Under the pieces are notes generated by a model. It saw nothing but the letters and a program-made list of their open reading frames with translations. It made no database searches and was not told where the DNA came from. Made by a program: the position numbers and the translations under genes. A DNA stretch of 64,000 nucleotides from Candidatus Pseudomonas phytovorans (GTDB taxonomy: Bacteria > Pseudomonadota > Gammaproteobacteria > Pseudomonadales > Pseudomonadaceae), in contig CP119325.1 in the NCBI GenBank assembly GCA_029202525.1, positions 5,244,001 to 5,308,000 of the forward strand, given 5' to 3'. Every line of letters begins with the position of its first letter. Position 1 is the first letter of the stretch. Of this stretch, positions 25,194-34,119 are shown piece after piece.

Positions 25194-27404
25194 ATGCTCA
25201 AGATAATCCGCGATCGCTTCTTCAAAGAAGACGAAATCGAGGCCACGCCGGTATCCTTGGTTGACAAGCCGGCGTTGGACTTTCTCTCCGACCGGGACAT
25301 TCTCGATTACAGGTCGTTCTGCAACCGCGGCAGCGAAACCGATGAGCCACTGCCCCTTCAGGGCTTCAGTGGCAACGCGCGTGCTGCGATGGAAAACGAC
25401 AACCCGGTATTTACCTTCAACGGTAATGCCAGCGTCTACCAGGTTCGCTTCAAGCTGCCACGCAGTTTTCGCGGCAACGGCCTGCACCTGCGTTTCCGTC
25501 TTTCCGATTGGGAGAAACTGAACTACATCGGGGTTGGCTACACCTTCGAAGGTAGCTACCGCCATGTGAAGATCGTGAATGCCGCACGTGGACAATGGGT
25601 TGATTTCACCATCGGCCACAATGATCTGGCATTCGGCATTCAGAATGACTGGGAAACTCCAGCGGCCTGCGACATTGAAGAAATCAAGCTCTATTTCAAA
25701 GGGCAGCCAAAGGCTGAAGGCTCCGCGCTGGAGCTCGAGCGCCTGACCTGCTGGCATGAAAACGAAGCGCCAACTGCGTGGCTGACAGAAGGTTTTGCAA
25801 GAGAGCCTCTTTCCGAGGCGCTTTGCGATTCGCTATATGCCTACATGGAGAAGTGCTTCAAGGATGTGCCGACGCAGGCTAATGACTATCTGCAGAAAGG
25901 CGTCTGCCCGCTCTACGGAAACATCGGTCTGGATTGGGATTGGCAACATACGCTACCAGACGCGCTGGATGAGGTTGGCACCTACCGCTTCTCGTGGCAT
26001 TCGCTGCATCCCGCAATCATCTTGATGCTGCATGCACGGCATGAGGGGAGCGTAGCGCCCCTCTTCCCCGCTCGGGAGTTCATCAGTAACTGGCTGGAAC
26101 GCAGCTATTTTAATGCTGATGAAGACCGAAAATTTGCCTGGTATGACCACGGTACCGCTGAGCGGCTGTTGGCATTCTTGCTGATCTGGGATATTGGAGT
26201 TCGGCAGCAGTTCGAACACCGCTTTATGGTTCGTCTGCGTTCGGCCATCTTCAAACATGCCCAGTTGCTGGCATCGGAAATGTTCTACGCCTCCCACCAG
26301 GCGTCGCGCTACCACAACCATGCATGGTTCCAGGACATGGCATTGCTGGCGACCAGCCTGGCCATGCCCGACTTCCCGTGCGCCGAGCGTTGGCAAGCGC
26401 TGGCACTGTCACGCCTGACCGACCAGCTGGATACGCTGATCGTTCGCGACAACGGCTATGCCGTGTTCGTTGAAAACTCAATTGGCTACCACCAGGGTGT
26501 ACAGCGGCTGATCGCTTTCGCCGGTGAACTGGCCCAGCAGAGTTCGCATGTCACGACCATTCCGACGGTTGCCGAAGAACTGCTGAAGTTCTCGGACTTC
26601 CTGCGCTACCCGGACAACCGCTCTCCAGCCCAGGGCGACACCTTCCGCCGCGCCAATCCGGATCTGGAAACGGTACGCAACAGCAAGAATTACCCTGAAC
26701 CATCGGCAACGATCCTGCCAACGGCCGGCTACGCCATCATCAAGGGTAATCACGCGCAAACTGCGTACATGCTGACCATGTTTGCAACGTCGCTGTGCAA
26801 GACCCACAAGCACCAGGACAACTTGTCCTTCACGCTGTTCATGGATGGTATCGAGTGGCTCATCGATCCGAGCTTCTACTCGCACGAGTATCTCAAGCCT
26901 GTCCAGAACTTCCTGAGGGGAGCCTACTCGCACAACAACCCGGTTATCGCCGATGTGCCTTACAGCATCGAACCTGGCCACGCCCAATTGTCCGGGGAAG
27001 TGGTTGAAAATGGCTTTAGCCTGAATGGCTCGCATGACGCGTTTGAAGACACACTCATCAAACGTGGCATCACCGGTTACCTCGACCGGCTGCAGCTCGA
27101 GATCAGCGATGAGATCAATGCAACGCTGAAAGACAAGCCTATGTTCAGCCTGTTCCACTGCGGTGACGGCACTCAGGTAATCAAAACCGAAGAAGGCGTA
27201 GAGATTCGTCACCCTGCGTCCAGTTATCGAATCACCATCGCTTCGAACTGCCCCTGCACAATCGTCACAGGCTGGAACGATGATCAACTTGTGAAAGGCA
27301 TCAGCGGCGTTGGATTCATGCAACAAATTGACACGTCGATGGTTGCATTCGAAATGAAGAACGCTGCAAAAGCGCAATTTACCATTACTGCTCACCACAA
27401 CTGA
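25194..27404 (+). CDS. Heparinase II/III-type polysaccharide lyase
   Basis: A 736-residue protein. Residues ~60-190 look like a beta-sandwich (VYQVRFKLPRSFRGNGLHLR), ~210-450 an alpha/alpha toroid with the conserved YHNHAWFQDMALLA (~380) and NSIGYHQGVQ (~430) histidine/tyrosine sites, and ~500-730 the heparinase II/III C-terminal beta domain with KTHKHQDNLSFTLFMDG (~535) and WLIDPSFYSHEY. There is no signal peptide, unlike many secreted lyases, so it may act in the cytoplasm or leave by another route. It follows the giant gene by 155 bp on the same strand, suggesting an uronic-acid glycan substrate such as a ManNAcA polymer. Confidence 0.85.
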   Translation: MLKIIRDRFFKEDEIEATPVSLVDKPALDFLSDRDILDYRSFCNRGSETDEPLPLQGFSGNARAAMENDNPVFTFNGNASVYQVRFKLPRSFRGNGLHLRFRLSDWEKLNYIGVGYTFEGSYRHVKIVNAARGQWVDFTIGHNDLAFGIQNDWETPAACDIEEIKLYFKGQPKAEGSALELERLTCWHENEAPTAWLTEGFAREPLSEALCDSLYAYMEKCFKDVPTQANDYLQKGVCPLYGNIGLDWDWQHTLPDALDEVGTYRFSWHSLHPAIILMLHARHEGSVAPLFPAREFISNWLERSYFNADEDRKFAWYDHGTAERLLAFLLIWDIGVRQQFEHRFMVRLRSAIFKHAQLLASEMFYASHQASRYHNHAWFQDMALLATSLAMPDFPCAERWQALALSRLTDQLDTLIVRDNGYAVFVENSIGYHQGVQRLIAFAGELAQQSSHVTTIPTVAEELLKFSDFLRYPDNRSPAQGDTFRRANPDLETVRNSKNYPEPSATILPTAGYAIIKGNHAQTAYMLTMFATSLCKTHKHQDNLSFTLFMDGIEWLIDPSFYSHEYLKPVQNFLRGAYSHNNPVIADVPYSIEPGHAQLSGEVVENGFSLNGSHDAFEDTLIKRGITGYLDRLQLEISDEINATLKDKPMFSLFHCGDGTQVIKTEEGVEIRHPASSYRITIASNCPCTIVTGWNDDQLVKGISGVGFMQQIDTSMVAFEMKNAAKAQFTITAHHN

Positions 27405-27420
27405 AAATTACGGATTAAAC

Positions 27421-27807
27421 ATGAAAAAGATTGCCCTGTATTCGATTCTTGCTCTCTTCTTGACTGCTTGTGATGCGCCAAACGTAGCTAAAGTAGATCT
27501 GAAGGAAGGTAAACAAATCACCTTCAACAACGTAACAACAACCAAAAGCTACACAGCCACCAAGGATGATCAAGATCGTCAGCTACACTTTTTCGAAACC
27601 TCAACAGATCTGAATACCACGTATCAGGACTTTACCAAAAACTTCGAAACAAACGGCTACAAACCGAACGTTAGAACCCAAAACGAGTCCCTGATTCAGG
27701 TTTATTACAAGAAACCGAACGCAGCACTCATCGTTGCCAACTTCAAGCAGATGCAACCTAAGGAAGGCCCGGCGAGTCAGGCAGTTATTTCCTGGCAGTT
27801 GAACTAA
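27421..27807 (+). CDS. Small lipoprotein
   Basis: A 128-residue predicted lipoprotein: a basic start, a hydrophobic core and the lipobox LTAC (residues MKKIALYSILALFLTAC), with Asp at +2, which in enterobacteria retains proteins at the inner membrane. The mature part (residues 18-128) is small and beta-rich, with no family I recognise. It lies 16 bp after the lyase stop. Codon use is clearly more AT-rich than in the genes before it. A partner of the lyase or of glycan export is possible but unproven. Confidence 0.8.
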   Translation: MKKIALYSILALFLTACDAPNVAKVDLKEGKQITFNNVTTTKSYTATKDDQDRQLHFFETSTDLNTTYQDFTKNFETNGYKPNVRTQNESLIQVYYKKPNAALIVANFKQMQPKEGPASQAVISWQLN

Positions 27808-27864
27808 ACACGAACGCCCCGAAGATTAACTCAGGCCAAAAAACCTGAAGCAAGGCAAGTTATT

Positions 27865-29616
27865 ATGAGCGAAATTAAAGCTGTGAATTTCAACGCTGGC
27901 CGCTGGATGTATTCCGTTGCCAACAAAATAACTCGCATAATCCCGGGGCTCACTCTCACCATTATACTTTTGACTTTAGCTGCTCAGATCAGTCTTCTGG
28001 CAGCATCGTTTCTACCACTCAAAGCGATCATCCTAATCGGGTCGCCAAATATCCCATCTTATTTCCCTAACTACCTCAAAGAATTCGAGCGAAAAGACCT
28101 CTTTCTTTTACTGTGCAGCACAGCAGTCCTTTTTTATTTACTTTACGTGCTATCTGAAGCACTTATCAAAAAACTAACAAAACTCGGCAGTGAACAGCTC
28201 ATCCTTAACAGTCGAAAAATGATTCTATTCGACGGCCAGAATGAAGTCGCGAGCAAAGCCTATTTAAGGTTTACACGTAGCCTGGCTGCCATTGTATTTC
28301 TTAGTCTGACCATTGCGGCTCTCGGGTACATTTACCTGGAGCTTACTATTGCCACAATCGCATTCTGGGTATGCTGGGGTATTGCCACAAAACTAAAAAA
28401 ACAAATTAAAAAGAGTGGCAAAATTTCCAGCAATGATAGCAATCCCGAATCAATTAACCCTCTTGGCTCAATTGGTTTTTTCGCAGCATTCTCTTATCTC
28501 GCTTACGACCTACTCTCTGACACACCCCCAAAGTTACTACCAGCAATCATTGGCATTCTCCTGACCCGCCAAATCATGCAGCGTGCGACACTGCTTATAC
28601 AAGATTTAACCTCCCTCAAAAATCAACACCTGCAGATATCGGCATTGTTTTTCAATGACCATAAGCTACCCAGCGAGGCCCGTGGCAAACCAGAAAAATT
28701 TTGGAGCCTATTTACCAACGACAGTGTAAATCAGTGGATAGACGAACTGCTTCAGGAAGCGACTGAAACTCGGTATGCAAAGCATGAGACCAAGTGGCAC
28801 CAGACAGGAATTCATGATGTTTTTGCAGTTGAGGTAACAAGCGAAACAGACTCAGGGGACAAACACATGTTCCTTGTTAAAGTTTTCAATACTAATAGAA
28901 CCACCTTGGCAATTAATGAAGCGACTCTCCTAACGGAGCCGAACCTCGATGGTATTCCGACAGCTAGCCTTATTCAGGCCACGCTCCTTGATGGGTTCCA
29001 TTGCCATATTTTTTCTGTGCAATCGCTTAATAAAATTCCGCCAGTACAAACGGGGATTCATCAAGCTGCCTCTGCAAAAATCCTAATGCGCTTCGCTCCG
29101 CCGCAGAGCTTGATTCAGAAATACTCTCGCTCTCGCCCGCTGCTGTGGGACCGCCTGAATGACACGACTCTCAATGGTTTTGGCACAGCGTTAGACGGCA
29201 ACGAGCAGGCGCATGAATTCAAGAAGTTTCTCAAGTTAAAACACCAAATTCGGGAAGCACTCCGTAGCACCCCGCTCTTTATTAGTAACAGCCAAATCGG
29301 TAAAGACCAAATACTAATTTCTGATACGGGTGAATTGAGCATAAGTTATTGGGGTAACTGGAGCTTAGAGCCTATAGGTGCTTCACTCCCGGTCAAAAAT
29401 CTGTCAGCAAACCTACCTTCATTAATGGCGGACTTGCAGCAAAATCGCGATGACATGCAACAGATGAGTGAAGAACATTTTATGCTTGCTGCGCTTTGCT
29501 TCAATCTTGATCAACTCCTATCGAGACAGCACTACCTGTCCGCATCAGAGTTACTCCCGGAAATTACGGCACTAATAACGTCGATTGAGACCGACTCTCT
29601 TGCGGTGATCCAATGA
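27865..29616 (+). CDS. Membrane protein with ABC-exporter-like TM region and kinase-like (pseudokinase) domain
   Basis: A 583-residue protein. The first ~245 residues have five or six membrane segments (~27-50, 75-95, 137-158, 160-173, 200-215, 222-240) and end in a helix (RQIMQRATLLIQDLTSLKNQ) that resembles the membrane half of ABC exporters, but no ATPase domain follows. Residues ~290-560 read like an APH/protein-kinase fold: FLVKVFNTNRT with a VxK-like lysine, then NEATLL, then LISDTGELSISYWGNWSLEP where an active kinase would have a catalytic HxD...N and DWG. The catalytic Asp residues are missing, hence pseudokinase. AT-rich. Its stop overlaps the next start (ATGA). Confidence 0.72.
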   Translation: MSEIKAVNFNAGRWMYSVANKITRIIPGLTLTIILLTLAAQISLLAASFLPLKAIILIGSPNIPSYFPNYLKEFERKDLFLLLCSTAVLFYLLYVLSEALIKKLTKLGSEQLILNSRKMILFDGQNEVASKAYLRFTRSLAAIVFLSLTIAALGYIYLELTIATIAFWVCWGIATKLKKQIKKSGKISSNDSNPESINPLGSIGFFAAFSYLAYDLLSDTPPKLLPAIIGILLTRQIMQRATLLIQDLTSLKNQHLQISALFFNDHKLPSEARGKPEKFWSLFTNDSVNQWIDELLQEATETRYAKHETKWHQTGIHDVFAVEVTSETDSGDKHMFLVKVFNTNRTTLAINEATLLTEPNLDGIPTASLIQATLLDGFHCHIFSVQSLNKIPPVQTGIHQAASAKILMRFAPPQSLIQKYSRSRPLLWDRLNDTTLNGFGTALDGNEQAHEFKKFLKLKHQIREALRSTPLFISNSQIGKDQILISDTGELSISYWGNWSLEPIGASLPVKNLSANLPSLMADLQQNRDDMQQMSEEHFMLAALCFNLDQLLSRQHYLSASELLPEITALITSIETDSLAVIQ

Positions 29617-30833
29617 AGCGTATAGCCATGGTTGTGTGGAATGAATTCCTCAACGACGCACGTGTTCTTAAAGAAGCAGAAACACTTCAGCGTTCGGGTT
29701 ATCAAGTGTGTGTTTTTGCCTTGCATACACCAGGGGTAACGAAAGCCAATGAGCGTCTAGCTGATGGAATTGAAGTCATTCGCATAGCACGGAGCCCTTT
29801 CTGGAAATGGCGCAAGTCAGTGCGTAATAAAGCTTCCACTGAAGGGCCAAGCAACCACAAACGTAAAATAAGCGTGAAGCACCAGGTTCTTCGAATCATC
29901 ACGAGAGCCTGGACCCACCTTTGCTTAATGGTACAGATGCTTCGCTATAAAGCGGACGTAGTGCACGCTCATGATGTAAATACATTGCCTACAGCATGGC
30001 TGGCCGCGAAACTCGGCAAGTCACACTTGGTTTATGATGCACATGAAATTAGCACCAGTCGCGAGGGCTACAACAGCTTCCGCCGTCTAGTAGCACTTAT
30101 TGAAAAATGGCTGATGCCTAAAGCGGACGGAACTATAACCACTACCGACGCAAGGGCTAAGTTTTTCGCTCGCGCCTATCAAGTCAAACGCCCTACTGTT
30201 TTACAAAACCGCCCACGCTTTATTGCTTCTGAGGCAACAAATCGCATCCGCGACGAGCTCGACCTTGACCAACCCTGGCCGATAATTCTCTACCAAGGTG
30301 GATTGCAGCAAGGCCGCGGTCTGGAAAAGCTCATTCAAGCTGCATCGCTGGTTCCGAATGCCTATTTTGTGTTTATTGGCGGCGGGCGCCTGACTCAGGC
30401 GCTGATTCAATTGAGTAGGGACAGCGGCTTACAGGACCGTATTTATTTCATACCTACGGTCAGCCTTGCAGACTTACCGAGCTATACAGCGTCAGCAGAC
30501 ATTGGCGTTCAGCCTATTGAAAACACTTGCCTAAACCACTACACCACTGACTCGAACAAGCTATTCGAGTACCTGACAGCTGGTTTGCCGGTAGTAGCTA
30601 CAAACTTTCCTGAGATACGGAAAATTGTACAGCGAAATGAGGTAGGCTTGCTTATCCCCCACAGTGATCCGGTGGCATTAGCCGCCGCTCTAAATGAACT
30701 CGTGTCAGATTCCGCACTGCGGTCCAAGTTTGCCAGTAATGCGCGGATAACCGCTCACCGGTTGAACTGGGAGGAACAGGAGGCACGCTTGGTCCAACTG
30801 TATGAATGCGTCGTCAGAGCGCAGACCAAGTAA
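29613..30833 (+). CDS. GT4-family glycosyltransferase
   Basis: A 406-residue GT-B enzyme. N-terminal domain: NEFLNDARVLKEAETLQRSGY (~6), VVHAHDVNTLPTAWLAAKLGKSHLVYDAHE (~112). C-terminal GT4 domain: ILYQGGLQQGRGLEKLIQA (~228) and the nucleotide-sugar part LPSYTASADIGVQPI...NKLFEYLTAGLPVVAT (~290-330), with the conserved E of the E-x7-E motif. Cytoplasmic, possibly membrane-associated. Translationally coupled on both sides, by ATGA with the pseudokinase and TAATG with the next GT4. Sugar specificity unknown. Confidence 0.9.
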   Translation: MKRIAMVVWNEFLNDARVLKEAETLQRSGYQVCVFALHTPGVTKANERLADGIEVIRIARSPFWKWRKSVRNKASTEGPSNHKRKISVKHQVLRIITRAWTHLCLMVQMLRYKADVVHAHDVNTLPTAWLAAKLGKSHLVYDAHEISTSREGYNSFRRLVALIEKWLMPKADGTITTTDARAKFFARAYQVKRPTVLQNRPRFIASEATNRIRDELDLDQPWPIILYQGGLQQGRGLEKLIQAASLVPNAYFVFIGGGRLTQALIQLSRDSGLQDRIYFIPTVSLADLPSYTASADIGVQPIENTCLNHYTTDSNKLFEYLTAGLPVVATNFPEIRKIVQRNEVGLLIPHSDPVALAAALNELVSDSALRSKFASNARITAHRLNWEEQEARLVQLYECVVRAQTK

Positions 30834-32041
30834 TGATCTCAAAAATCCTGTTACTAAGCTTCTACTTCCCACCGGACTTATCGGCAGGCTCGTTCAGAGC
30901 TGGCGCTCTGGTCAAAGCTTTGCGCGAAGAGCTCGGCCCCCACGTAGAAATTGAAATCATAACCACGCAACCAAATCGCTATCATTCGTTTACGGCAAAC
31001 GCGGTCAGCGTAGAGCGCTCTGAAAATCTGACAATTCGTCGTATTCAAATTCCAGCACACCGCAGCGGTATTAAAGACCAAACCTGGGCTTTTGCGTGTT
31101 TTGCTATCAATACTCTAAAGCTGACCTACGGCAAGCGCTACGACTTAGTCTTTTCAACCTCTTCCCGTTTGATGACGGCTTCGCTAGGAGCATTGATCTC
31201 AAAGCGCAGCCGTTGTGCTCTCTACCTGGATATCCGCGATATCTTTGTGGACACTGTTCGTGATTTGTTGCCAACTCGATGGGGCCGATTAGCAGCGTCC
31301 ATTTTTTCTCCACTGGAGCGTTGGACAATAAACACCGCCGTACGAGTAAATCTCATCTCACCGGGCTTTCTACCATATTTCGCAACTCGCTACCCAGGCA
31401 GATCTTTCGCATTCTACACAAACGGTGTTGATGAACTATTCATCAAAAACCCTTCTACCCAGTTGGTATCGCTACCAGAGTCGAGCCCGAGTAGATTGAA
31501 GATTGTATATGCCGGAAATATCGGCGCAGGCCAAGGTCTGCACCGAATAATACCTCAGCTGGCTCAACGATTGGGTGACAGAGCTGAGTTTCATTTAATT
31601 GGAGCAGGTAGCGCGCTCTCAACTCTGATGCGGGCATTAGAGGATGCGGGCATCAGCAACGTAAGAATATCCACACCTATGAAAAGGGACCAGTTGTTAC
31701 GGGTATACCAAGAGGCTGATGTTCTTTTCTTACACCTCAACGATCAGAAAGCTTTTCGACGTGTGCTACCCTCAAAATTATTTGAATACGCTGCAACTAA
31801 CAAACCTATATGGGGCGGCTTGTCTGGCTATGCAAATCGATTCGCTAAAAAGCGCATAAAAAACGTCGCGCTATTTTCTCCTTGCGACGCAGAAAGCGCG
31901 ATCACTGCGTTAAAAGGACTAAAACTCCATAACACATCTAGATTAGAATTTGTCGCTGAATTTTCACGCAGCACAATCAAGAAAAAAATGGCACAAGATA
32001 TAATTAAATCTTCAAAAAGCAAAACAAATACATTATTTTAA
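30833..32041 (+). CDS. GT4-family glycosyltransferase (WbuB-like)
   Basis: A 402-residue GT-B enzyme with the N-terminal SFYFPPDLSAGSFRAGALVKAL typical of WbuB-like GT4 enzymes that use N-acetylaminosugars, and a C-terminal IVYAGNIGAGQGLHRIIPQLA (~225) and LPSKLFEYAATNKPIWGG (~310). ATG 30833 overlaps the last base of the preceding stop codon (TAATG), so it is chosen over upstream starts. AT-rich like its neighbours. Likely adds one residue of the module's glycan. Confidence 0.88.
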   Translation: MISKILLLSFYFPPDLSAGSFRAGALVKALREELGPHVEIEIITTQPNRYHSFTANAVSVERSENLTIRRIQIPAHRSGIKDQTWAFACFAINTLKLTYGKRYDLVFSTSSRLMTASLGALISKRSRCALYLDIRDIFVDTVRDLLPTRWGRLAASIFSPLERWTINTAVRVNLISPGFLPYFATRYPGRSFAFYTNGVDELFIKNPSTQLVSLPESSPSRLKIVYAGNIGAGQGLHRIIPQLAQRLGDRAEFHLIGAGSALSTLMRALEDAGISNVRISTPMKRDQLLRVYQEADVLFLHLNDQKAFRRVLPSKLFEYAATNKPIWGGLSGYANRFAKKRIKNVALFSPCDAESAITALKGLKLHNTSRLEFVAEFSRSTIKKKMAQDIIKSSKSKTNTLF

Positions 32042-32105
32042 ACCCACATGAAACAAAACACAAAGCACACTACTCACAAAAAAACAACACGAAGAGCGAA
32101 TTCAA

Positions 32106-32832
32106 GTGACCAAGCACGCAGCCATTCCGATTATTACTGCTCTTGCCCAGCACAAAATTGGGATTTCGCGTAAGCCTGCGACTGCCACACCAACAGCGGT
32201 GTTGAGCAATGAAATCAGCTTCCCCTTGAATGTCGCGCTTGAGCCTTACTGTCGTTTGACCGTTCACGACAACCTATATTCTGCCGAAAACTTTAGTTAT
32301 TGGCTTTCTTCTATACCAGCATCTGTCTCAATAGGGCGCTACTGCTCTGTTTCAACGGCCACTCGGGCATTAGGACCTCGCCACCCTCATGAACGAGATT
32401 CATCTTCACCTTTCACTGAGAGTTTTCAAATTCACTCAAAACTCGACGAATAAAAGAACTTTGCTCCTACGCCTTATCTGAGTACAGGTAAGTACGGAAT
32501 ACCAATTGGCAATGGTGTTTGGAGCGGTGAGGGCATTACGACTCCAGGCAGTGTGACAATTGGAGATGGGGCGGTGGTCGCGGGAAGCTCCCACATTGTC
32601 AAAGACGTGGAGCCTTATACTATAGTCGGTGGAAATCCGGCCAAGTTCATAAAAATGAGATTCGAATCCACAGCCCTGTTATGCGCTACAAAAAATTCAG
32701 TGGTGGAAATACAAGTTTCTGGACTTTGGTGGTTTCGATCTGGAGAACCCTGACATCTTCGTTTCGCAGCTCAGGCAAAAAATATCTGAAGGCACTGTAC
32801 AGCAGTATAATCCAAAAAAATCACACCTAAAG
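32106..32832 (+). pseudogene. Broken CatB-type hexapeptide O-acetyltransferase
   Basis: The remains of a left-handed beta-helix (LbH, xenobiotic/CatB-like) acetyltransferase. A GTG start at 32106 leads to EPYCRLTVHDNLYSAENFSYW, SIGRYCSVSTATRALGPRHP, then an in-frame TAA at 32451-32453. The same frame continues with NFAPTPYLSTGKYGIPIGNGVWSGEG and VTIGDGAVVAGSSHIVKDVEPYTIVGGNPAKFIKMRF. After ~32680 the homology moves to the +1 frame (ALQKIQWWKYKFLDFGGFD, then FVSQLRQKISEGTVQQYNP). So at least one nonsense codon and one frameshift are present, and the end is not defined by a clear stop. Sequencing error is the alternative. Confidence 0.82.
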
Positions 32833-32851
32833 ATTTCGTGTAACTTAGATG

Positions 32852-32879
32852 CGGCAGGCGATAGAGTGAAGGCCTGCCG
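32852..32879. terminator. Possible weak terminator between convergent genes
   Basis: An 8-bp stem CGGCAGGC (32852-32859) / GCCTGCCG (32872-32879) with a 12-base loop between the acetyltransferase remnant and the opposite-strand gene. No T-tract follows on either strand, so this is only a structural candidate. Confidence 0.35.
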
Positions 32880-32886
32880 TCCGATC

Positions 32887-34119
32887 TCAGACTATTTGAC
32901 TTTTTACGCCGGCCTTCAACTCCATAGGAACGTTAAACAAGTGAGGCCCCGCAACTTCTGCAAATGAAGCAAAATTCAATTGCGACTTAGTGCGCGTGTA
33001 TTCAAGAACAGACGTCAACAAGTTTTGATCCACACCCCAGTTAAACCAGTGGGCGTTGTAGCAAGCAGAAAAACCGAGCTCCATTAATTTGAAGAACTCT
33101 CTAGCTGCTTCAGTATTGTTAACCCACACACTGCCAGCCATGCTACGCAACCAAGGAAATGCCCACTGAGCACTTTTATTCTTGTGTTGAAGGAAACTGA
33201 CATCAATAAAGCTCAGCTTGTTGATCGCACTCGATGGGTCTTGGGTTAACTGGAAATCCAAATCAGTAATCAACAATGGCAGCCGATAGTGTTCACTCAG
33301 GCGCCTGGCAATAAGGAATCTCGATTGCGCAAAATATGATTTTTTATCCAGTACCTCATCAATCTCTTCATAGGTCACATTCAATTCAGAGAAAAAATTT
33401 TTCGACTTAGCTAGGGTAGCGTCGATAAAGTCAAGTCCCTCAGATTTTTCCTTCACCCAGTGAACATGGATACCACCAAATAACCCAGATCCCTTTTCGG
33501 CAATCGATCTGGCATAATTTTCCAAAAACCGATTAATGTACAGAGCATTCCCTGCTACCACCGCAACCGGGCCTCCGACAAAAGTGCGAACCTCACTCAA
33601 AAACTTCAATGAAGTCTCGCCACCTTTATAAGAAGGCTGCTCAAAAGCAGCAAGGGCTGGCAAAGCCCGAGACAAACTCATGAATGCGGTTATGCAATTA
33701 TTACGACCTACGATACTATTTGCTTTATTAAAATAGTAAACCCCTAGATCATAACGCCCCGCTGCGACATGAGATGCGCCCAGCATTGCGTAAGCAGACG
33801 GGATGTTAAATCCATTCCTTACATCCAACTCCAGCTCAGCAATAAGCTCGTCGACATCAGATCCGGAACTGAGCCTGCTATCAAGCTTTGCAATTTTTGC
33901 TAGTTCATAAAGACGCTGTCGACTGTGGGGCTTATCCGCAAAATGCAGATGCTTGGACAGTTCTTCAACTTTCTGAAGTTCAGCATCTGTTAATTTCTTC
34001 CCTCGGACCACACGCCACTGTTCAGCTGTAAGCTGATCGCAGAATGGCTTCCCTGCAGGTGACAAATCCGCTTCGCCTTTGGCTATAAGTTCCTCTGCGG
34101 CACTCAGAACGGCTTCCAT
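32887..34119 (-). CDS. TPR-like protein with possible GT-A glycosyltransferase domain
   Basis: A 410-residue soluble protein of AT-rich composition. Residues ~75-165 are helical with a TPR-like pair (AYAMLGASHVAAGRYDLGVYYFNKANSI). Residues ~180-400 have an alternating strand/helix pattern: VAVVAGNALYINRFLENYARSI, then LPLLITDLDFQLTQDPS with a D-x-D that could bind a nucleotide-sugar metal, then WVNNTEAAREFFKLM and HWFNWGVDQNLL, which recall GT-A enzymes of the nucleotide-diphospho-sugar transferase type (GT77-like). It is on the opposite strand to the rest of the module. Assignment as a transferase is moderate to low. Confidence 0.75.
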   Translation of the reverse strand: MEAVLSAAEELIAKGEADLSPAGKPFCDQLTAEQWRVVRGKKLTDAELQKVEELSKHLHFADKPHSRQRLYELAKIAKLDSRLSSGSDVDELIAELELDVRNGFNIPSAYAMLGASHVAAGRYDLGVYYFNKANSIVGRNNCITAFMSLSRALPALAAFEQPSYKGGETSLKFLSEVRTFVGGPVAVVAGNALYINRFLENYARSIAEKGSGLFGGIHVHWVKEKSEGLDFIDATLAKSKNFFSELNVTYEEIDEVLDKKSYFAQSRFLIARRLSEHYRLPLLITDLDFQLTQDPSSAINKLSFIDVSFLQHKNKSAQWAFPWLRSMAGSVWVNNTEAAREFFKLMELGFSACYNAHWFNWGVDQNLLTSVLEYTRTKSQLNFASFAEVAGPHLFNVPMELKAGVKSQIV

